This document shows, piece after piece, positions 7,433 through 17,286 of a stretch of 64,000 bases of DNA (positions are counted from its first letter, which is position 1; each line of letters opens with the position of its first letter). This DNA is from Bacteroidota bacterium (GTDB taxonomy: Bacteria; Bacteroidota; Bacteroidia; B-17B0; Aurantibacillaceae). The stretch is taken from the NCBI GenBank assembly GCA_020403265.1, contig JADBXZ010000002.1, positions 124,001 to 188,000 on the forward strand, in the 5' to 3' direction. The position numbers were made by a program, and so were the translations under genes. The notes under the pieces are model-generated. The model saw only the letters and a program-made list of their open reading frames with translations, did no database searches and was not told the origin of the DNA.

Positions 7433-8330
7433 TTATCACACCCCCGTTCTTTTACATGCTTGTATTGATAATCTGAACATTAACCCTAATGGAGTTTATG
7501 TTGATTTGACTTTTGGTGGTGGTGGCCATTCAAAAGAAATTTTGAGCAATTTGGGAGCAACAGGAAAACTTTTTGCTTTTGATCAGGATGCTGACGCGCA
7601 ACAAAATGCGATTGATGATCAACGATTTAAATTATTGCCATATAATTTTAGGTATTTAAAAAACTATTTACGGTTAAATGGCATTATAAAAGTAGATGGG
7701 ATATTAGGAGATCTTGGTGTTTCGTCGCATCAATTTAATGAAGCTTCAAGAGGTTTTTCCATCAGGTTTGATTCGGAACTTGATATGCGAATGAATCAAA
7801 ACGATTTGCTAACTGCCAAAGAAATCATTAACACTTATGATGAAAAACGTTTAACACAACTTTTTAAACTGTATGGTGAAATTGATAATGCCTTTAAACT
7901 GACTCAATTGATTGTTAAGGCCAGAGCGCTAAAAAGGATCGAAACTACTAATGAGTTAAAAGAGGTTATAAAAAGTTGCACGCCTAAGTTTGAAGATCAT
8001 AAATACCTTGCAAAAGTTTTTCAAGCATTACGTTTAGAAGTAAATCAGGAATTAAATGCGCTTGAAGAATGTTTGTCTCAATGTTCAGATTTATTAAAGC
8101 CAAATGGAAGATTAGTAATTATCTCCTATCATAGTTTAGAAGATCGTTTAGTAAAAAACATTATCAAAACCGGCAATACAAGTGGAGTAGAAGAAAAAGA
8201 TATTATATATGGAACAGTAAAAAAAGTTTACAGGAATTTAACTACCAAACCAATTTTACCGTCCGATGAAGAAATTAAAATTAACACACGCGCTCGAAGT
8301 GCAAAACTTAGAGTTGCAGAAAAAGTATAA
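7425..8330 (+). CDS. rsmH: 16S rRNA (cytosine(1402)-N4)-methyltransferase RsmH
   Basis: RsmH (MraW) methylates N4 of C1402 in the ribosomal P site using S-adenosylmethionine. The 301-residue product starts MSNYHTPVLL and has the SAM-binding DLTFGGGGHSKEIL loop, the LGDLGVSSHQFNEASRGFS motif, a family signature, and the C-terminal YHSLEDRLVK block. ATG at 7425 is preferred to GTG at 7419, because MSNYHTPVLL is the usual N-terminus and the overlap with mraZ stays short. It is the second gene of the dcw cluster. Confidence 0.97.
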   Translation: MSNYHTPVLLHACIDNLNINPNGVYVDLTFGGGGHSKEILSNLGATGKLFAFDQDADAQQNAIDDQRFKLLPYNFRYLKNYLRLNGIIKVDGILGDLGVSSHQFNEASRGFSIRFDSELDMRMNQNDLLTAKEIINTYDEKRLTQLFKLYGEIDNAFKLTQLIVKARALKRIETTNELKEVIKSCTPKFEDHKYLAKVFQALRLEVNQELNALEECLSQCSDLLKPNGRLVIISYHSLEDRLVKNIIKTGNTSGVEEKDIIYGTVKKVYRNLTTKPILPSDEEIKINTRARSAKLRVAEKV

Positions 8331-8335
8331 ATTAA

Positions 8336-8806
8336 TTGGCGAATAAATTTAGAGATATTCCTGTTCAAACCGAAGCACTGGAGCAAGAGCAATCAGTTGT
8401 TGAAGAAATTGTGTCTGAAAAAGTGGACAAACTTCCACGCCCAAAGAAGAAAGGCGTTCTCACCAAAGGATTGACAGCCGTTTTTAGCGGCACTTTTTTA
8501 GCTAATCCAAATATGGTAAAACACTTGCCGTATGTGTTGTTTTTGGCCGTAATTGCTATTTTTTATATAGGAAACGGTTATTATGCCGATAGTAAAATTA
8601 GAGAGGTTAACAAAATTACAAACGAACTAAAGGAATTAAAAACGAAATATATCAGTACAACAAGTGATTTAATGTTTGCAAGTAAGCAAAGTGAGGTTGC
8701 CAAATCTGTTGCGCCCCTTGGCTTAAAAGAGTCTGTTATACCACCAAATAAAATAGTGGTGGATAGTTCAGAAATTATGAATTCAGAAAATAAAAGTGGA
8801 GAATAA
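8336..8806 (+). CDS. ftsL: FtsL-like cell division protein
   Basis: The 156-residue bitopic membrane protein has a cytoplasmic region of ~65 residues, a single transmembrane helix (LPYVLFLAVIAIFYIGNGYYA), and a periplasmic coiled coil (heptad-like KIREVNKITNELKELKTKY). Size, topology and its place between rsmH and ftsI identify it as the Bacteroidota FtsL type, a partner of FtsB and FtsQ in activating septal peptidoglycan synthesis. Sequence similarity to proteobacterial FtsL is weak, as usual. The start is TTG, with no alternative nearby. The end overlaps ftsI by 11 nt. Confidence 0.85.
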   Translation: MANKFRDIPVQTEALEQEQSVVEEIVSEKVDKLPRPKKKGVLTKGLTAVFSGTFLANPNMVKHLPYVLFLAVIAIFYIGNGYYADSKIREVNKITNELKELKTKYISTTSDLMFASKQSEVAKSVAPLGLKESVIPPNKIVVDSSEIMNSENKSGE

Positions 8807-10916
8807 GAAAGACATATTAATACGTTCTTACTTTGTATATCTGTTGATGTGCATTTTTGCAATCGCAATTCTCTACCGCATTTGTATTATTCAATTCAAG
8901 GAAGGAAATGATTGGAAAGCTAAGGCAGAGGCTTTTACCACAAAGGTTTTTGAGATGGAAGCATCTCGTGGTAATATTTTTGATGCAAATGGAGCCTTAT
9001 TGGCAACCTCTCTGCCGTTTTACGAAGTAGCTGTTGATATTAATGCGCCAAGTATCGACGATAAGTTGTTCCGCTCTAAAAAAGATTCGCTTGCTTTATG
9101 CTTGCATGCCTTGTTTAAAGATAAAAGCAAAAACGAGTATTTAAAAATTTTGCAAAAGGCCAGGAATACAAAGGATAGATATGTTGTGTTAAAAAGAAAT
9201 GTTTCCTATCGTGATTTACAAACGCTTAAGTCATTTCCGATTTTTAGAAAAGGAAAACGTGGTGGCTTGGTTACGATTCAAACCAACAGAAGAGAAAGAC
9301 CATTTCAGGCTTTAGCGGCAAGAACGATTGGATTGGCTCGCCCGGGCATAAAACCAGTTGGATTAGAGGGTGCTTACGATAGTATTTTGAAAGGTACAGG
9401 TGGTAAACGATTAATGCAAAAAATTGCCGGCGATGTTTGGCGACCTATTAACGATGAAAACGAGGTAGATCCAAAAGATGGGAAAGATTTATATACAACA
9501 CTTGATATAAACATTCAAGACGTTGCTCAAGCTGCGTTATTAAGAGCTTTGGTTAAAAATCAAGCTTCTCATGGTTGCGCCGTATTAATGGAAGTAAAAA
9601 CAGGAGCAATAAAGGCAATAACTAATCTTACGAAATCAAAAAAGGATTCAACACTTTACACGGAGAGTTTTAACTACGCTTTAGCATATCCTACAGAACC
9701 AGGTTCAACATTTAAACTAGCATCTATGCTGGCTTTGATAGATGAATACGATATTTCTTTGGAAGAGAAAACACAGGTAGGGAATGGCGAATGCATGTAT
9801 TATGATAGGAGAATGAAAGACGCGCATCCGCCTACAGAAACTGTTCTTACGGCTCAAAGGATATTTGAAACTTCGTCAAACGTTGGCGTAAGCAAATTAG
9901 TAACCAAATATTTTGGTAAAAATCCAAAGCAATATATAGCAAAATTAAATTCATTTCATTTAAATCAAAAGCTAGGAATTGCAATACCAGGTGAAGGTGT
10001 ACCAAGAATTAAACAGGTAAAGGATAAAGATTGGTACGGAACCTCATTACCTTGGATTAGCATTGGATACGAGAGTTTGGTTACACCCCTGCAAACATTA
10101 ACATTATACAATGCTATTGCTAACAACGGCAAAATGGTGAAGCCTCATTTTGTTGATGCAATAAAGGAAAATGGCAAAATTGTGAAATCATTTGGTACGG
10201 AAATTATTGATGAGCAAATTGTAAAACCATCAACCGTAAAAAAAGCTAAACATCTAATGGAAGGCGTTGTGAAAAATGGAAGCGGTAAAGGTTTAAACAT
10301 AACTGCATTTAAAGTAGGTGGTAAAACTGGTACAGCGCAAATCGCCAAAAACGGTGATTACAAAACCGCTGGAAACGTTAGTTATCAGGCATCTTTCGTT
10401 GGTTATTTCCCTGCTGATAATCCATTGTACACTTGCATCGTCATTATTAATAACCCAACACAAGGAAACTATTATGGCGGATTGGTTGCAGGCCCTGTGT
10501 TTAAAGAGATTGCTGAAAAGGTTTATTCAAACAGCTTGGATTTTATAGAGAGCGTTAATCAACCTCAAAATTTCTTGACTAAATTACCATATGTAATCAC
10601 AACCAAGAGCGACGAATTAAGCAAAGTTGCTAACTCTTTTTCAATACCATTTCATGCTATAGATAGCGACACCTATTGCCACAGAAACAAACAGGATACA
10701 GCTAAGGTTGATTTAGTAAAAGTTAATCTTGAACAGCAGCTAAAAAAAGGGATTATGCCAAGTTTAAATGGCTTATCTGTCAAAGATGTTCTTTTTCTGC
10801 TCGAGAATAACGGGGTTTATGTAAAAATAGAAGGTTTTGGTGTTGTAAGGAAACAAAGTATTGAGGCAGGTCAAAAATTCAGTAAAGGAAATAAAATTAT
10901 TTTACAATTAAGTTAA
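8796..10916 (+). CDS. ftsI: Septal peptidoglycan transpeptidase FtsI (PBP3) with PASTA domain
   Basis: The 706-residue class B penicillin-binding protein has an N-terminal membrane anchor (residues 11-33), the dimerisation/pedestal domain (RGNIFDANGALLATS), and a transpeptidase domain. The active-site motifs are Ser304-Thr-Phe-Lys307 (SxxK), Ser360-Ser-Asn362 (SxN) and Lys510-Thr-Gly512 (KTG). A PASTA domain occupies about 645-706; it is found in Bacteroidota and Gram-positive FtsI homologues but not in E. coli. The protein cross-links septal peptidoglycan with FtsW. It starts at GTG, overlapping ftsL by 11 nt, and murE follows 6 nt later. Confidence 0.96.
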   Translation: MENKKDILIRSYFVYLLMCIFAIAILYRICIIQFKEGNDWKAKAEAFTTKVFEMEASRGNIFDANGALLATSLPFYEVAVDINAPSIDDKLFRSKKDSLALCLHALFKDKSKNEYLKILQKARNTKDRYVVLKRNVSYRDLQTLKSFPIFRKGKRGGLVTIQTNRRERPFQALAARTIGLARPGIKPVGLEGAYDSILKGTGGKRLMQKIAGDVWRPINDENEVDPKDGKDLYTTLDINIQDVAQAALLRALVKNQASHGCAVLMEVKTGAIKAITNLTKSKKDSTLYTESFNYALAYPTEPGSTFKLASMLALIDEYDISLEEKTQVGNGECMYYDRRMKDAHPPTETVLTAQRIFETSSNVGVSKLVTKYFGKNPKQYIAKLNSFHLNQKLGIAIPGEGVPRIKQVKDKDWYGTSLPWISIGYESLVTPLQTLTLYNAIANNGKMVKPHFVDAIKENGKIVKSFGTEIIDEQIVKPSTVKKAKHLMEGVVKNGSGKGLNITAFKVGGKTGTAQIAKNGDYKTAGNVSYQASFVGYFPADNPLYTCIVIINNPTQGNYYGGLVAGPVFKEIAEKVYSNSLDFIESVNQPQNFLTKLPYVITTKSDELSKVANSFSIPFHAIDSDTYCHRNKQDTAKVDLVKVNLEQQLKKGIMPSLNGLSVKDVLFLLENNGVYVKIEGFGVVRKQSIEAGQKFSKGNKIILQLS

Positions 10917-10922
10917 TCATTA

Positions 10923-12386
10923 ATGAAATTGTTAAGCGACATATTATATAAAGTTTCTATAGAGGAGGTTGTAGGCTCGACACATACTGCTATTGCATCG
11001 GTTACGTTTGATTCACGCAATGTTAAAAAAGATACACTTTTTATTGCTATTATAGGAACCGCTACTGATGGACATAAATATATTGATTCGGCAATAACTT
11101 CAGGGGCAGTGGCAATTATTTGTGAAGTACTTCCTGAACAGACGCTGGAACATGTTACTTATGTTAAAGTGAAAGACGCATCATATGCACTGGGAATCAT
11201 TGCTTGCAATTTTTATGACAATCCTTCTGAGAAAATAAAATTGGTTGGTGTTACTGGTACCAATGGAAAAACAACAACAGTTACCCTTTTATTTAATTTG
11301 TTTAGAGCTTTAGGTTACAATGTTGGTTTGTTGTCTACTGTCCAAAATAAAATTAACAACACGGTTATACAAAGTACACATACAACTCCGGATGCGTTGT
11401 CATTAAATGAGTTGCTTAATGAAATGGTAAAATCAGGCTGTGATTATGCTTTCATGGAAGTTAGCTCGCATGCAGTAGTTCAAAATCGAATCGCCGGCGT
11501 TTCATTTACAGGAGCTGTTTTCACAAATATTACACATGACCATTTAGATTACCATAAAACATTCGATGAATACATCAAAGCAAAGAAACGATTTTTTGAT
11601 TTGTTGCCACAGAGTGCATTTGCCGTCGTAAACAAAGATGATAGAAATGGAGTGGTAATGTTACAAAACACAAAGGCCAATCGATATACCTACGCCTTAA
11701 AAAGTATAGCTGATTTTAAATGTAAAATAATTGAAAATCATTTGAATGGCTTATTGCTTAATATCAACAACCAAGAAGTGTGGGTAAAACTCATTGGTAC
11801 ATTTAATGCTTATAATGTGCTTGCAGTTTATTCCGCAGCAATGTTGCTAAAACAAGATAAAACCAACGTTTTAACAGCACTAAGTAATTTAAATTCTGTT
11901 GAGGGAAGATTTCAATACATAAAATCAGAAAAAGGAGTAATTGGTATTGTAGATTATGCACATACGCCCGACGCATTAAAAAATGTTCTGGAAACAATTA
12001 AGGATATCAGAACTGGAAATGAACAAGTAATTACATTAGTTGGCTGTGGTGGTGATAGAGATTCTGCTAAAAGACCTGTAATGGCTGCAATTGCATGTGA
12101 ATACAGCAGCAAGGTTATTCTTACTTCAGATAACCCGAGAAGCGAAGACCCTGAAGAAATATTAAATCAAATGCAGAAGGGAATTTCACCAAATGATACG
12201 AAAAAAACAATGCGAATTACTGACCGCAAGGAAGCAATTAAAATTGCTTGTCAATTTTCACAACCCGGAGATATTATTCTCATTGCTGGAAAAGGACATG
12301 AGAAATATCAAGAAATAAAAGGAGTTAAACATGATTTTGACGATTATAAAATTTTAAAAGAAACAATTCAAGAAATGAGCATATAA
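10923..12386 (+). CDS. murE: UDP-MurNAc-tripeptide ligase MurE (meso-diaminopimelate-adding)
   Basis: MurE adds the third amino acid to UDP-MurNAc-L-Ala-D-Glu in the cytoplasm using ATP. The 487-residue protein has the ATP-binding loop TGTNGKTT at 111-118, the [13 protein letters not shown] region, and DNPR at 403-406. DNPR is the signature for meso-diaminopimelate rather than L-lysine, so the peptidoglycan is predicted to be of the DAP type. It is followed by mraY with a one-base TAATG overlap. Confidence 0.96.
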   Translation: MKLLSDILYKVSIEEVVGSTHTAIASVTFDSRNVKKDTLFIAIIGTATDGHKYIDSAITSGAVAIICEVLPEQTLEHVTYVKVKDASYALGIIACNFYDNPSEKIKLVGVTGTNGKTTTVTLLFNLFRALGYNVGLLSTVQNKINNTVIQSTHTTPDALSLNELLNEMVKSGCDYAFMEVSSHAVVQNRIAGVSFTGAVFTNITHDHLDYHKTFDEYIKAKKRFFDLLPQSAFAVVNKDDRNGVVMLQNTKANRYTYALKSIADFKCKIIENHLNGLLLNINNQEVWVKLIGTFNAYNVLAVYSAAMLLKQDKTNVLTALSNLNSVEGRFQYIKSEKGVIGIVDYAHTPDALKNVLETIKDIRTGNEQVITLVGCGGDRDSAKRPVMAAIACEYSSKVILTSDNPRSEDPEEILNQMQKGISPNDTKKTMRITDRKEAIKIACQFSQPGDIILIAGKGHEKYQEIKGVKHDFDDYKILKETIQEMSI

Positions 12387-13651
12387 TGTTTTATTACTTA
12401 TTTACATATCTCGATAGAACCTTTGATTTTCCCGGGGCAGGTGCTTTTCAGTACATTTCGTTTCGTGCTGCTTTGGCGCTCATCACCTCTTTAGTTATTT
12501 CCTTAATTTTCGGTAAACGTATTATTGAATTTATTCGTCGCAAACAAATTGGTGAAACTATTAGGGAACTCGGATTAGATGGACAAACCAAAAAAGCAGG
12601 CACACCTACAATGGGTGGCATAATTATCATTGCAGCAATATTAATCCCAACTTTATTATTTGCAAAAGTCCTAAATGTATACATAGTATTAATGATCATT
12701 TCTACGATTTGGTTAGGAGGAATTGGATTTCTGGATGATTATATTAAAGTATTTAAAAAGAATAAGGAAGGTTTGCAAGGCAAATTTAAAATCATTGGAC
12801 AAGTAGGAATAGGTTTAATTGTTGGATGTGTATTTTATTTTCACCCTGATGTTGTAATAAAGGAACGTTTAACACATAATGAAAAAATTGCATGGGTTAA
12901 TGATAACGCTGCTTCTTCGGAGGAACTTAAAATACCAAAGTATTCAGAAAAACCAACCAAAACATTAAAAACAACCATACCGTTTTTTAAGAATAATGAA
13001 TTAAATTATAGTTCTTTCATTTCTTGGGCTTGCAACGATTGTTCAAAATATGGTTGGTTAATATTTATACCCATGGTAATTATTGTTGTAACCGCAGTAA
13101 GTAATGGAGCTAACATTACAGATGGAATTGACGGGTTGGCAGCAGGAACTAGCGCCATCATTGGCGTAGTATTGGGAATTTTAGCATACGTAAGCGGCAA
13201 CACTATTTTTGCAGATTATTTAAATATCATGTATATACCCAACTCCGGAGAGCTTGTGGTGTTTATGGCAGCTTTTATTGGTGCCTGCGTTGGGTTTTTA
13301 TGGTACAACTCTTTTCCTGCACAAGTATTTATGGGCGATACGGGTTCACTGGCAATTGGTGGAATTATTGCTGTTTATGCAATAGCTATCCGAAAAGAGT
13401 TGTTAATTCCAATTTTATGCGGTGTGTTTTTGGTTGAGAACGTTTCCGTTATCCTGCAGGTATATTATTTTAAATATCAAAAGAAACGTCGTGGACTTGA
13501 GTATGCACAAACGCATCGTTTGTTCAAAATGGCGCCATTGCATCATCATTACCAAAAATCAGGCTTCCATGAATCTAAAATTGTAATGCGATTTTTTATT
13601 ATTGGGATTATGTTGGCAGTATTAACTTTTGTAACACTTAAACTACGTTAA
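12386..13651 (+). CDS. mraY: Phospho-MurNAc-pentapeptide transferase MraY
   Basis: MraY makes lipid I by moving phospho-MurNAc-pentapeptide onto undecaprenyl phosphate at the inner membrane. The 421-residue polytopic protein contains GTPTMGGI near residue 72, [33 protein letters not shown] (the catalytic aspartate loop) and [19 protein letters not shown]. It is about 60 residues longer than the 360-residue E. coli protein because of a hydrophilic insertion around residues 155-205, seen in other Bacteroidota. It starts within the murE stop codon and overlaps murD by one base. Confidence 0.96.
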   Translation: MFYYLFTYLDRTFDFPGAGAFQYISFRAALALITSLVISLIFGKRIIEFIRRKQIGETIRELGLDGQTKKAGTPTMGGIIIIAAILIPTLLFAKVLNVYIVLMIISTIWLGGIGFLDDYIKVFKKNKEGLQGKFKIIGQVGIGLIVGCVFYFHPDVVIKERLTHNEKIAWVNDNAASSEELKIPKYSEKPTKTLKTTIPFFKNNELNYSSFISWACNDCSKYGWLIFIPMVIIVVTAVSNGANITDGIDGLAAGTSAIIGVVLGILAYVSGNTIFADYLNIMYIPNSGELVVFMAAFIGACVGFLWYNSFPAQVFMGDTGSLAIGGIIAVYAIAIRKELLIPILCGVFLVENVSVILQVYYFKYQKKRRGLEYAQTHRLFKMAPLHHHYQKSGFHESKIVMRFFIIGIMLAVLTFVTLKLR

Positions 13652-15000
13652 TGAGTAAACGAATAGTCATTTTAGGCAGTGGTGAAAGCGGAGTGGGTAG
13701 TGCAATACTGGCCAAACAGAAGGGATTTGACGTATTTGTAAGTGATAAAGGAAAAATTGCAGACAAATATAAAATACAATTAGAGAAAGAACAAATATTG
13801 TTTGAAGAACAGCAACATAGTGAAGAATTAATTTTAAACGCCGATGAGGTTATTAAAAGTCCTGGTATTCCAGATCAAGTGAACCTTGTACAGAGATTGC
13901 ATGCAAAAAATATTCCGGTTATTTCCGAAATTGAATTTGCTGCACGTTATACAAGTGCTAAGAAAATTTGCATTACTGGTTCTAATGGAAAAACTACAAC
14001 TACATTGTTAACTTATCATATCCTTAAAAAAGCCGGATACAATGTAGGTCTTGGTGGTAACGTTGGGAAAAGTTTTGCATATCAGGTTGCCAAAGAGAAC
14101 TTTGATTATTATGTGCTTGAGTTAAGCAGCTTTCAACTGGATGGCATGTATAATTTTACGGCAGATATCGCTGTTTTGCTAAATATTACACCAGATCATC
14201 TCGATCGATATGACTATAAATTTGAAAACTATGTAGCATCAAAATTCAGAATTACACAAAACCAAAACCAAAACAATTATTTTATTTATTGCGCAGACGA
14301 TGAAGTAATAACCACCTTCATGCAACAAAATAAAATGAACGCAACAATGATCCCGTTTAGTATCAAACAACCAATTGATGGGGATGGCGCGTATTTAATA
14401 GAGAACCAAATAACCCTTAATTATAAACCAAACCAAAACCAACCCTTAATTATGACAATTGAACAACTGGCGCTGCAAGGTAAACACAATGTTTACAACA
14501 GCATGGCCGCTTCGCTTGCAAGCAGCATTGTAAACATCCGAAGTGAAGTTATTCGTGAAAGTTTACAAGACTTCCAAAATGTAGAACACAGACTTGAATT
14601 TGTGGCGTCTATAAATGGGGTAGAATTTATTAACGATAGCAAGGCTACTAATGTTAATTCAACATGGTATGCGCTTGAGAGTATGTCAAAACCAACCGTT
14701 TGGATTGTTGGCGGCCAAGACAAAGGAAACAATTACGATGACTTAATTGATTTAGTCAAAGCTAAAGTAAAAGCAATTATTTGCTTAGGTAAAGATAATA
14801 AAAAGCTAGTAAAAGCTTTTAAGAATCATGTTGAACTTTTAGTAGAAACTGATAATGCAGCAGAAGCAGTAGCAACATCATATAAAATAGCAAAAAAAGG
14901 TGATGTTGTATTATTATCTCCTGCTTGTGCCAGTTTCGATTTATTTAAAAACTACGAAGATCGTGGTTTACAGTTTAAAGCAGCCGTAAGATCTATTTAA
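13651..15000 (+). CDS. murD: UDP-MurNAc-L-alanine:D-glutamate ligase MurD
   Basis: MurD adds D-glutamate to UDP-MurNAc-L-Ala. The 449-residue Mur ligase has an N-terminal Rossmann region (RIVILGSGESGVGSA), the ATP loop GSNGKTTT at 110-117, the NITPDHLDRY motif, and the C-terminal FINDSKATN and LLSPACASFDLFKNYEDRG blocks typical of MurD. TAATG joins it to mraY; ftsW starts 18 nt downstream. Confidence 0.96.
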   Translation: MSKRIVILGSGESGVGSAILAKQKGFDVFVSDKGKIADKYKIQLEKEQILFEEQQHSEELILNADEVIKSPGIPDQVNLVQRLHAKNIPVISEIEFAARYTSAKKICITGSNGKTTTTLLTYHILKKAGYNVGLGGNVGKSFAYQVAKENFDYYVLELSSFQLDGMYNFTADIAVLLNITPDHLDRYDYKFENYVASKFRITQNQNQNNYFIYCADDEVITTFMQQNKMNATMIPFSIKQPIDGDGAYLIENQITLNYKPNQNQPLIMTIEQLALQGKHNVYNSMAASLASSIVNIRSEVIRESLQDFQNVEHRLEFVASINGVEFINDSKATNVNSTWYALESMSKPTVWIVGGQDKGNNYDDLIDLVKAKVKAIICLGKDNKKLVKAFKNHVELLVETDNAAEAVATSYKIAKKGDVVLLSPACASFDLFKNYEDRGLQFKAAVRSI

Positions 15001-15018
15001 TTAATTCTTTATTGCATC

Positions 15019-16173
15019 ATGAACGTTTTTAATTATTTAAAAGGCGATAAGGTGGTGTGGGCAATAATGTTTTTGCTTTCACTTCTTTCAATACTTGTTG
15101 TATATAGTGCAGTTGTAACGCTTGCGCATAAATTTCAACAGGGTAAATCCGAATTTTATTTAATTAAGCAGTTTGTATTTGTATGTATTGGATTTCTGGT
15201 TGCTTATTTAGTGCATAAAATAAGGTATACCATCTTTAGTAGGATTTCACAGATTGGCTTTCTAGTTTGCATCCCCTTATTAATTTATACACTCATTAAA
15301 GGTGTTAGTGCAGGTGAAGCAGCAAGATGGATTGAAATCCCTGGATTAAAATTAACCTTTCAATCATCCGATTTGGCTAAGCTGGTATTAATTATTTATG
15401 TAGCCAGAATTATTGCGCTGAAGGGTAAGTCGTTAACAACGTTAGTGGAAGTTTTAAAGCAATTGATTTTACCAGTTGCTATAATCTGTGCATTAATTTT
15501 GCCGGCTAATTTTTCTACTGCGGCCATTTTGTTTTTTAATTGTATTATGTTAATGTTTTTCGGAGGAATTAACTACAAAATACTTCTAAAAATTATGGGC
15601 ATTTGTATTTTGAGTGGTACCATCTTGTTATCATGGATTTGGTTTTCTCCAGGCACCTTCCCGTCAAAAAGAGCATTTACTTGGAAGGCGCGTATTGAGA
15701 ATTTCGTTAGCGGGGACACCGAAACAAATTATCAGAGTGAACAAGCAAAAATAGCAATTGCAACGGGTGGTGTAATTGGTAAGGGTCCCGGAAATAGCAC
15801 GCAACGTGCCTTTTTACCTCAAGCTTCATCTGACTTTATATATGCTATTATTATAGAAGAGTATGGTTTATTAATTGGGTTTGGGTTACTTTTTCTATAT
15901 ATGATTTTACTCTTCAGAGGTATTAAAATTTTAAGAGATAATGATAAGCCTTTTGGTGGTTTAATGGCAATTGGTTTAACTTTTAGCTTAGTTTTTCAAG
16001 CAATGGTAAATATGGCTGTTGCCGTAAATTTATTCCCTGTTACAGGGCAACCGTTGCCACTAATCAGCATGGGTGGTACTTCCATGATTTTTACTATGAT
16101 TACATTAGGAATTATTTTGAGTGTTAGTAAAACAAAAAATGAGGAAGTAGTTGAAAACTTAGAAGCGGTTTAA
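15019..16173 (+). CDS. ftsW: Septal peptidoglycan glycosyltransferase FtsW
   Basis: The 384-residue SEDS-family protein has about ten membrane helices. It polymerises lipid II into glycan strands with FtsI at the septum. Family motifs visible are ARWIEIPGLKLTFQSSDLAKL in the first half, a periplasmic loop with YQSEQAKIAIATGGVIGKGPG, and the late SSDFIYAIIIEEYGLLIGF and TGQPLPLISMGGTS segments. Its place between murD and murG favours FtsW over RodA. It begins 18 nt after murD and ends 3 nt before murG. Confidence 0.95.
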   Translation: MNVFNYLKGDKVVWAIMFLLSLLSILVVYSAVVTLAHKFQQGKSEFYLIKQFVFVCIGFLVAYLVHKIRYTIFSRISQIGFLVCIPLLIYTLIKGVSAGEAARWIEIPGLKLTFQSSDLAKLVLIIYVARIIALKGKSLTTLVEVLKQLILPVAIICALILPANFSTAAILFFNCIMLMFFGGINYKILLKIMGICILSGTILLSWIWFSPGTFPSKRAFTWKARIENFVSGDTETNYQSEQAKIAIATGGVIGKGPGNSTQRAFLPQASSDFIYAIIIEEYGLLIGFGLLFLYMILLFRGIKILRDNDKPFGGLMAIGLTFSLVFQAMVNMAVAVNLFPVTGQPLPLISMGGTSMIFTMITLGIILSVSKTKNEEVVENLEAV

Positions 16174-16176
16174 ACA

Positions 16177-17286
16177 ATGGAGGCATTAAGAATTATTTTA
16201 AGTGGGGGTGGAACAGGTGGTCATATTTTTCCGGCTGTTGCAATAGCTAACGAGGTAAAAAAAATGCATCCTGAGGCTAACGTTTTGTTTGTTGGTGCGA
16301 TAGGAAAAATGGAAATGGAAAAGGTTCCGGCTGCGGGGTATAAAATTATAGGAATCTCAATTGCCGGTCTGCAACGGAAATTCACTTTTTCAAATTTTAA
16401 ACTTCCGTTTTTATTAATTAAAAGTTACTTTCAAACAAAAAAAATAATTAGCGACTTTAATCCACATGTAGTTGTTGGTACCGGAGGGTTTGCTAGCGGG
16501 CCAATTCTCAAGGCTGCTAATGCAAAAAATATTCCAACCCTTATCCATGAAGGTAATTCTTATGCAGGTTTAACCAATAAATTATTGGGAAAAAAAGTAA
16601 ATAAAGTTTGCGTTGCTTACCGGAACATGGAAAACTATTTCCCAAAGGAAAAGATACTAATAACAGGAAATCCTATTCGTCAGGACTTATTTGATATAAC
16701 TTCTAAACGAAAAGAAGCGCATGATTTTTTTAAACTAGATTCAACTAAAAAAACGATTTTGGTAATTGGTGGAAGTTTAGGAGCCAGAACAATTAACGAG
16801 GCAATTGCAGGCGGTTTAGAACAAATCATTAAAGAAGATTTTCAATTGATTTGGCAAACCGGTAAGGGTTATTTTTCTGTTGCAAAAGAAAAAACAGAAA
16901 TTTATTCTGTTAAAGGAATATTTGCTTTTGATTTTATTTCTAAAATGGATTTGGCATATGCAGCAAGCGATTTGGTAATTTCCAGAGCCGGCGCTAGTTC
17001 TATTTCTGAAATTTGTGTCATAGGTAAACCATGCATATTGGTGCCATCTCCAAATGTGGCTGAAGATCATCAAACTAAGAATGCGCGGGCGCTTCAGAAT
17101 AATCAAGCTGCAGTTTTGATAACGGATGCAGAGGCAAACACAAAGTTAATTGTTGCAGCTATTGAATTATTAAAGGATAGTACCAAATTAGAGTCGTTGA
17201 GTAAAAATTGCGCCAAGCTTGCATTTCCAAACGCTACAAAAACAATTGCAACTGAAGTATTAAAACTAGCCAACTTAACCAATTGA
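16177..17286 (+). CDS. murG: UDP-GlcNAc:lipid I N-acetylglucosaminyltransferase MurG
   Basis: MurG converts lipid I to lipid II on the inner face of the membrane. The 369-residue GT-B enzyme has the N-terminal glycine loop SGGGTGGHIFPAVAIA, the membrane-association segment GTGGFASGP, HEGNSYAGLTNKLLGKK, and the donor-binding C-terminal region with SRAGASSISE and PCILVPSPNVAEDHQTKNA. The stop codon overlaps the TTG start of murC (TTGA). Confidence 0.97.
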   Translation: MEALRIILSGGGTGGHIFPAVAIANEVKKMHPEANVLFVGAIGKMEMEKVPAAGYKIIGISIAGLQRKFTFSNFKLPFLLIKSYFQTKKIISDFNPHVVVGTGGFASGPILKAANAKNIPTLIHEGNSYAGLTNKLLGKKVNKVCVAYRNMENYFPKEKILITGNPIRQDLFDITSKRKEAHDFFKLDSTKKTILVIGGSLGARTINEAIAGGLEQIIKEDFQLIWQTGKGYFSVAKEKTEIYSVKGIFAFDFISKMDLAYAASDLVISRAGASSISEICVIGKPCILVPSPNVAEDHQTKNARALQNNQAAVLITDAEANTKLIVAAIELLKDSTKLESLSKNCAKLAFPNATKTIATEVLKLANLTN

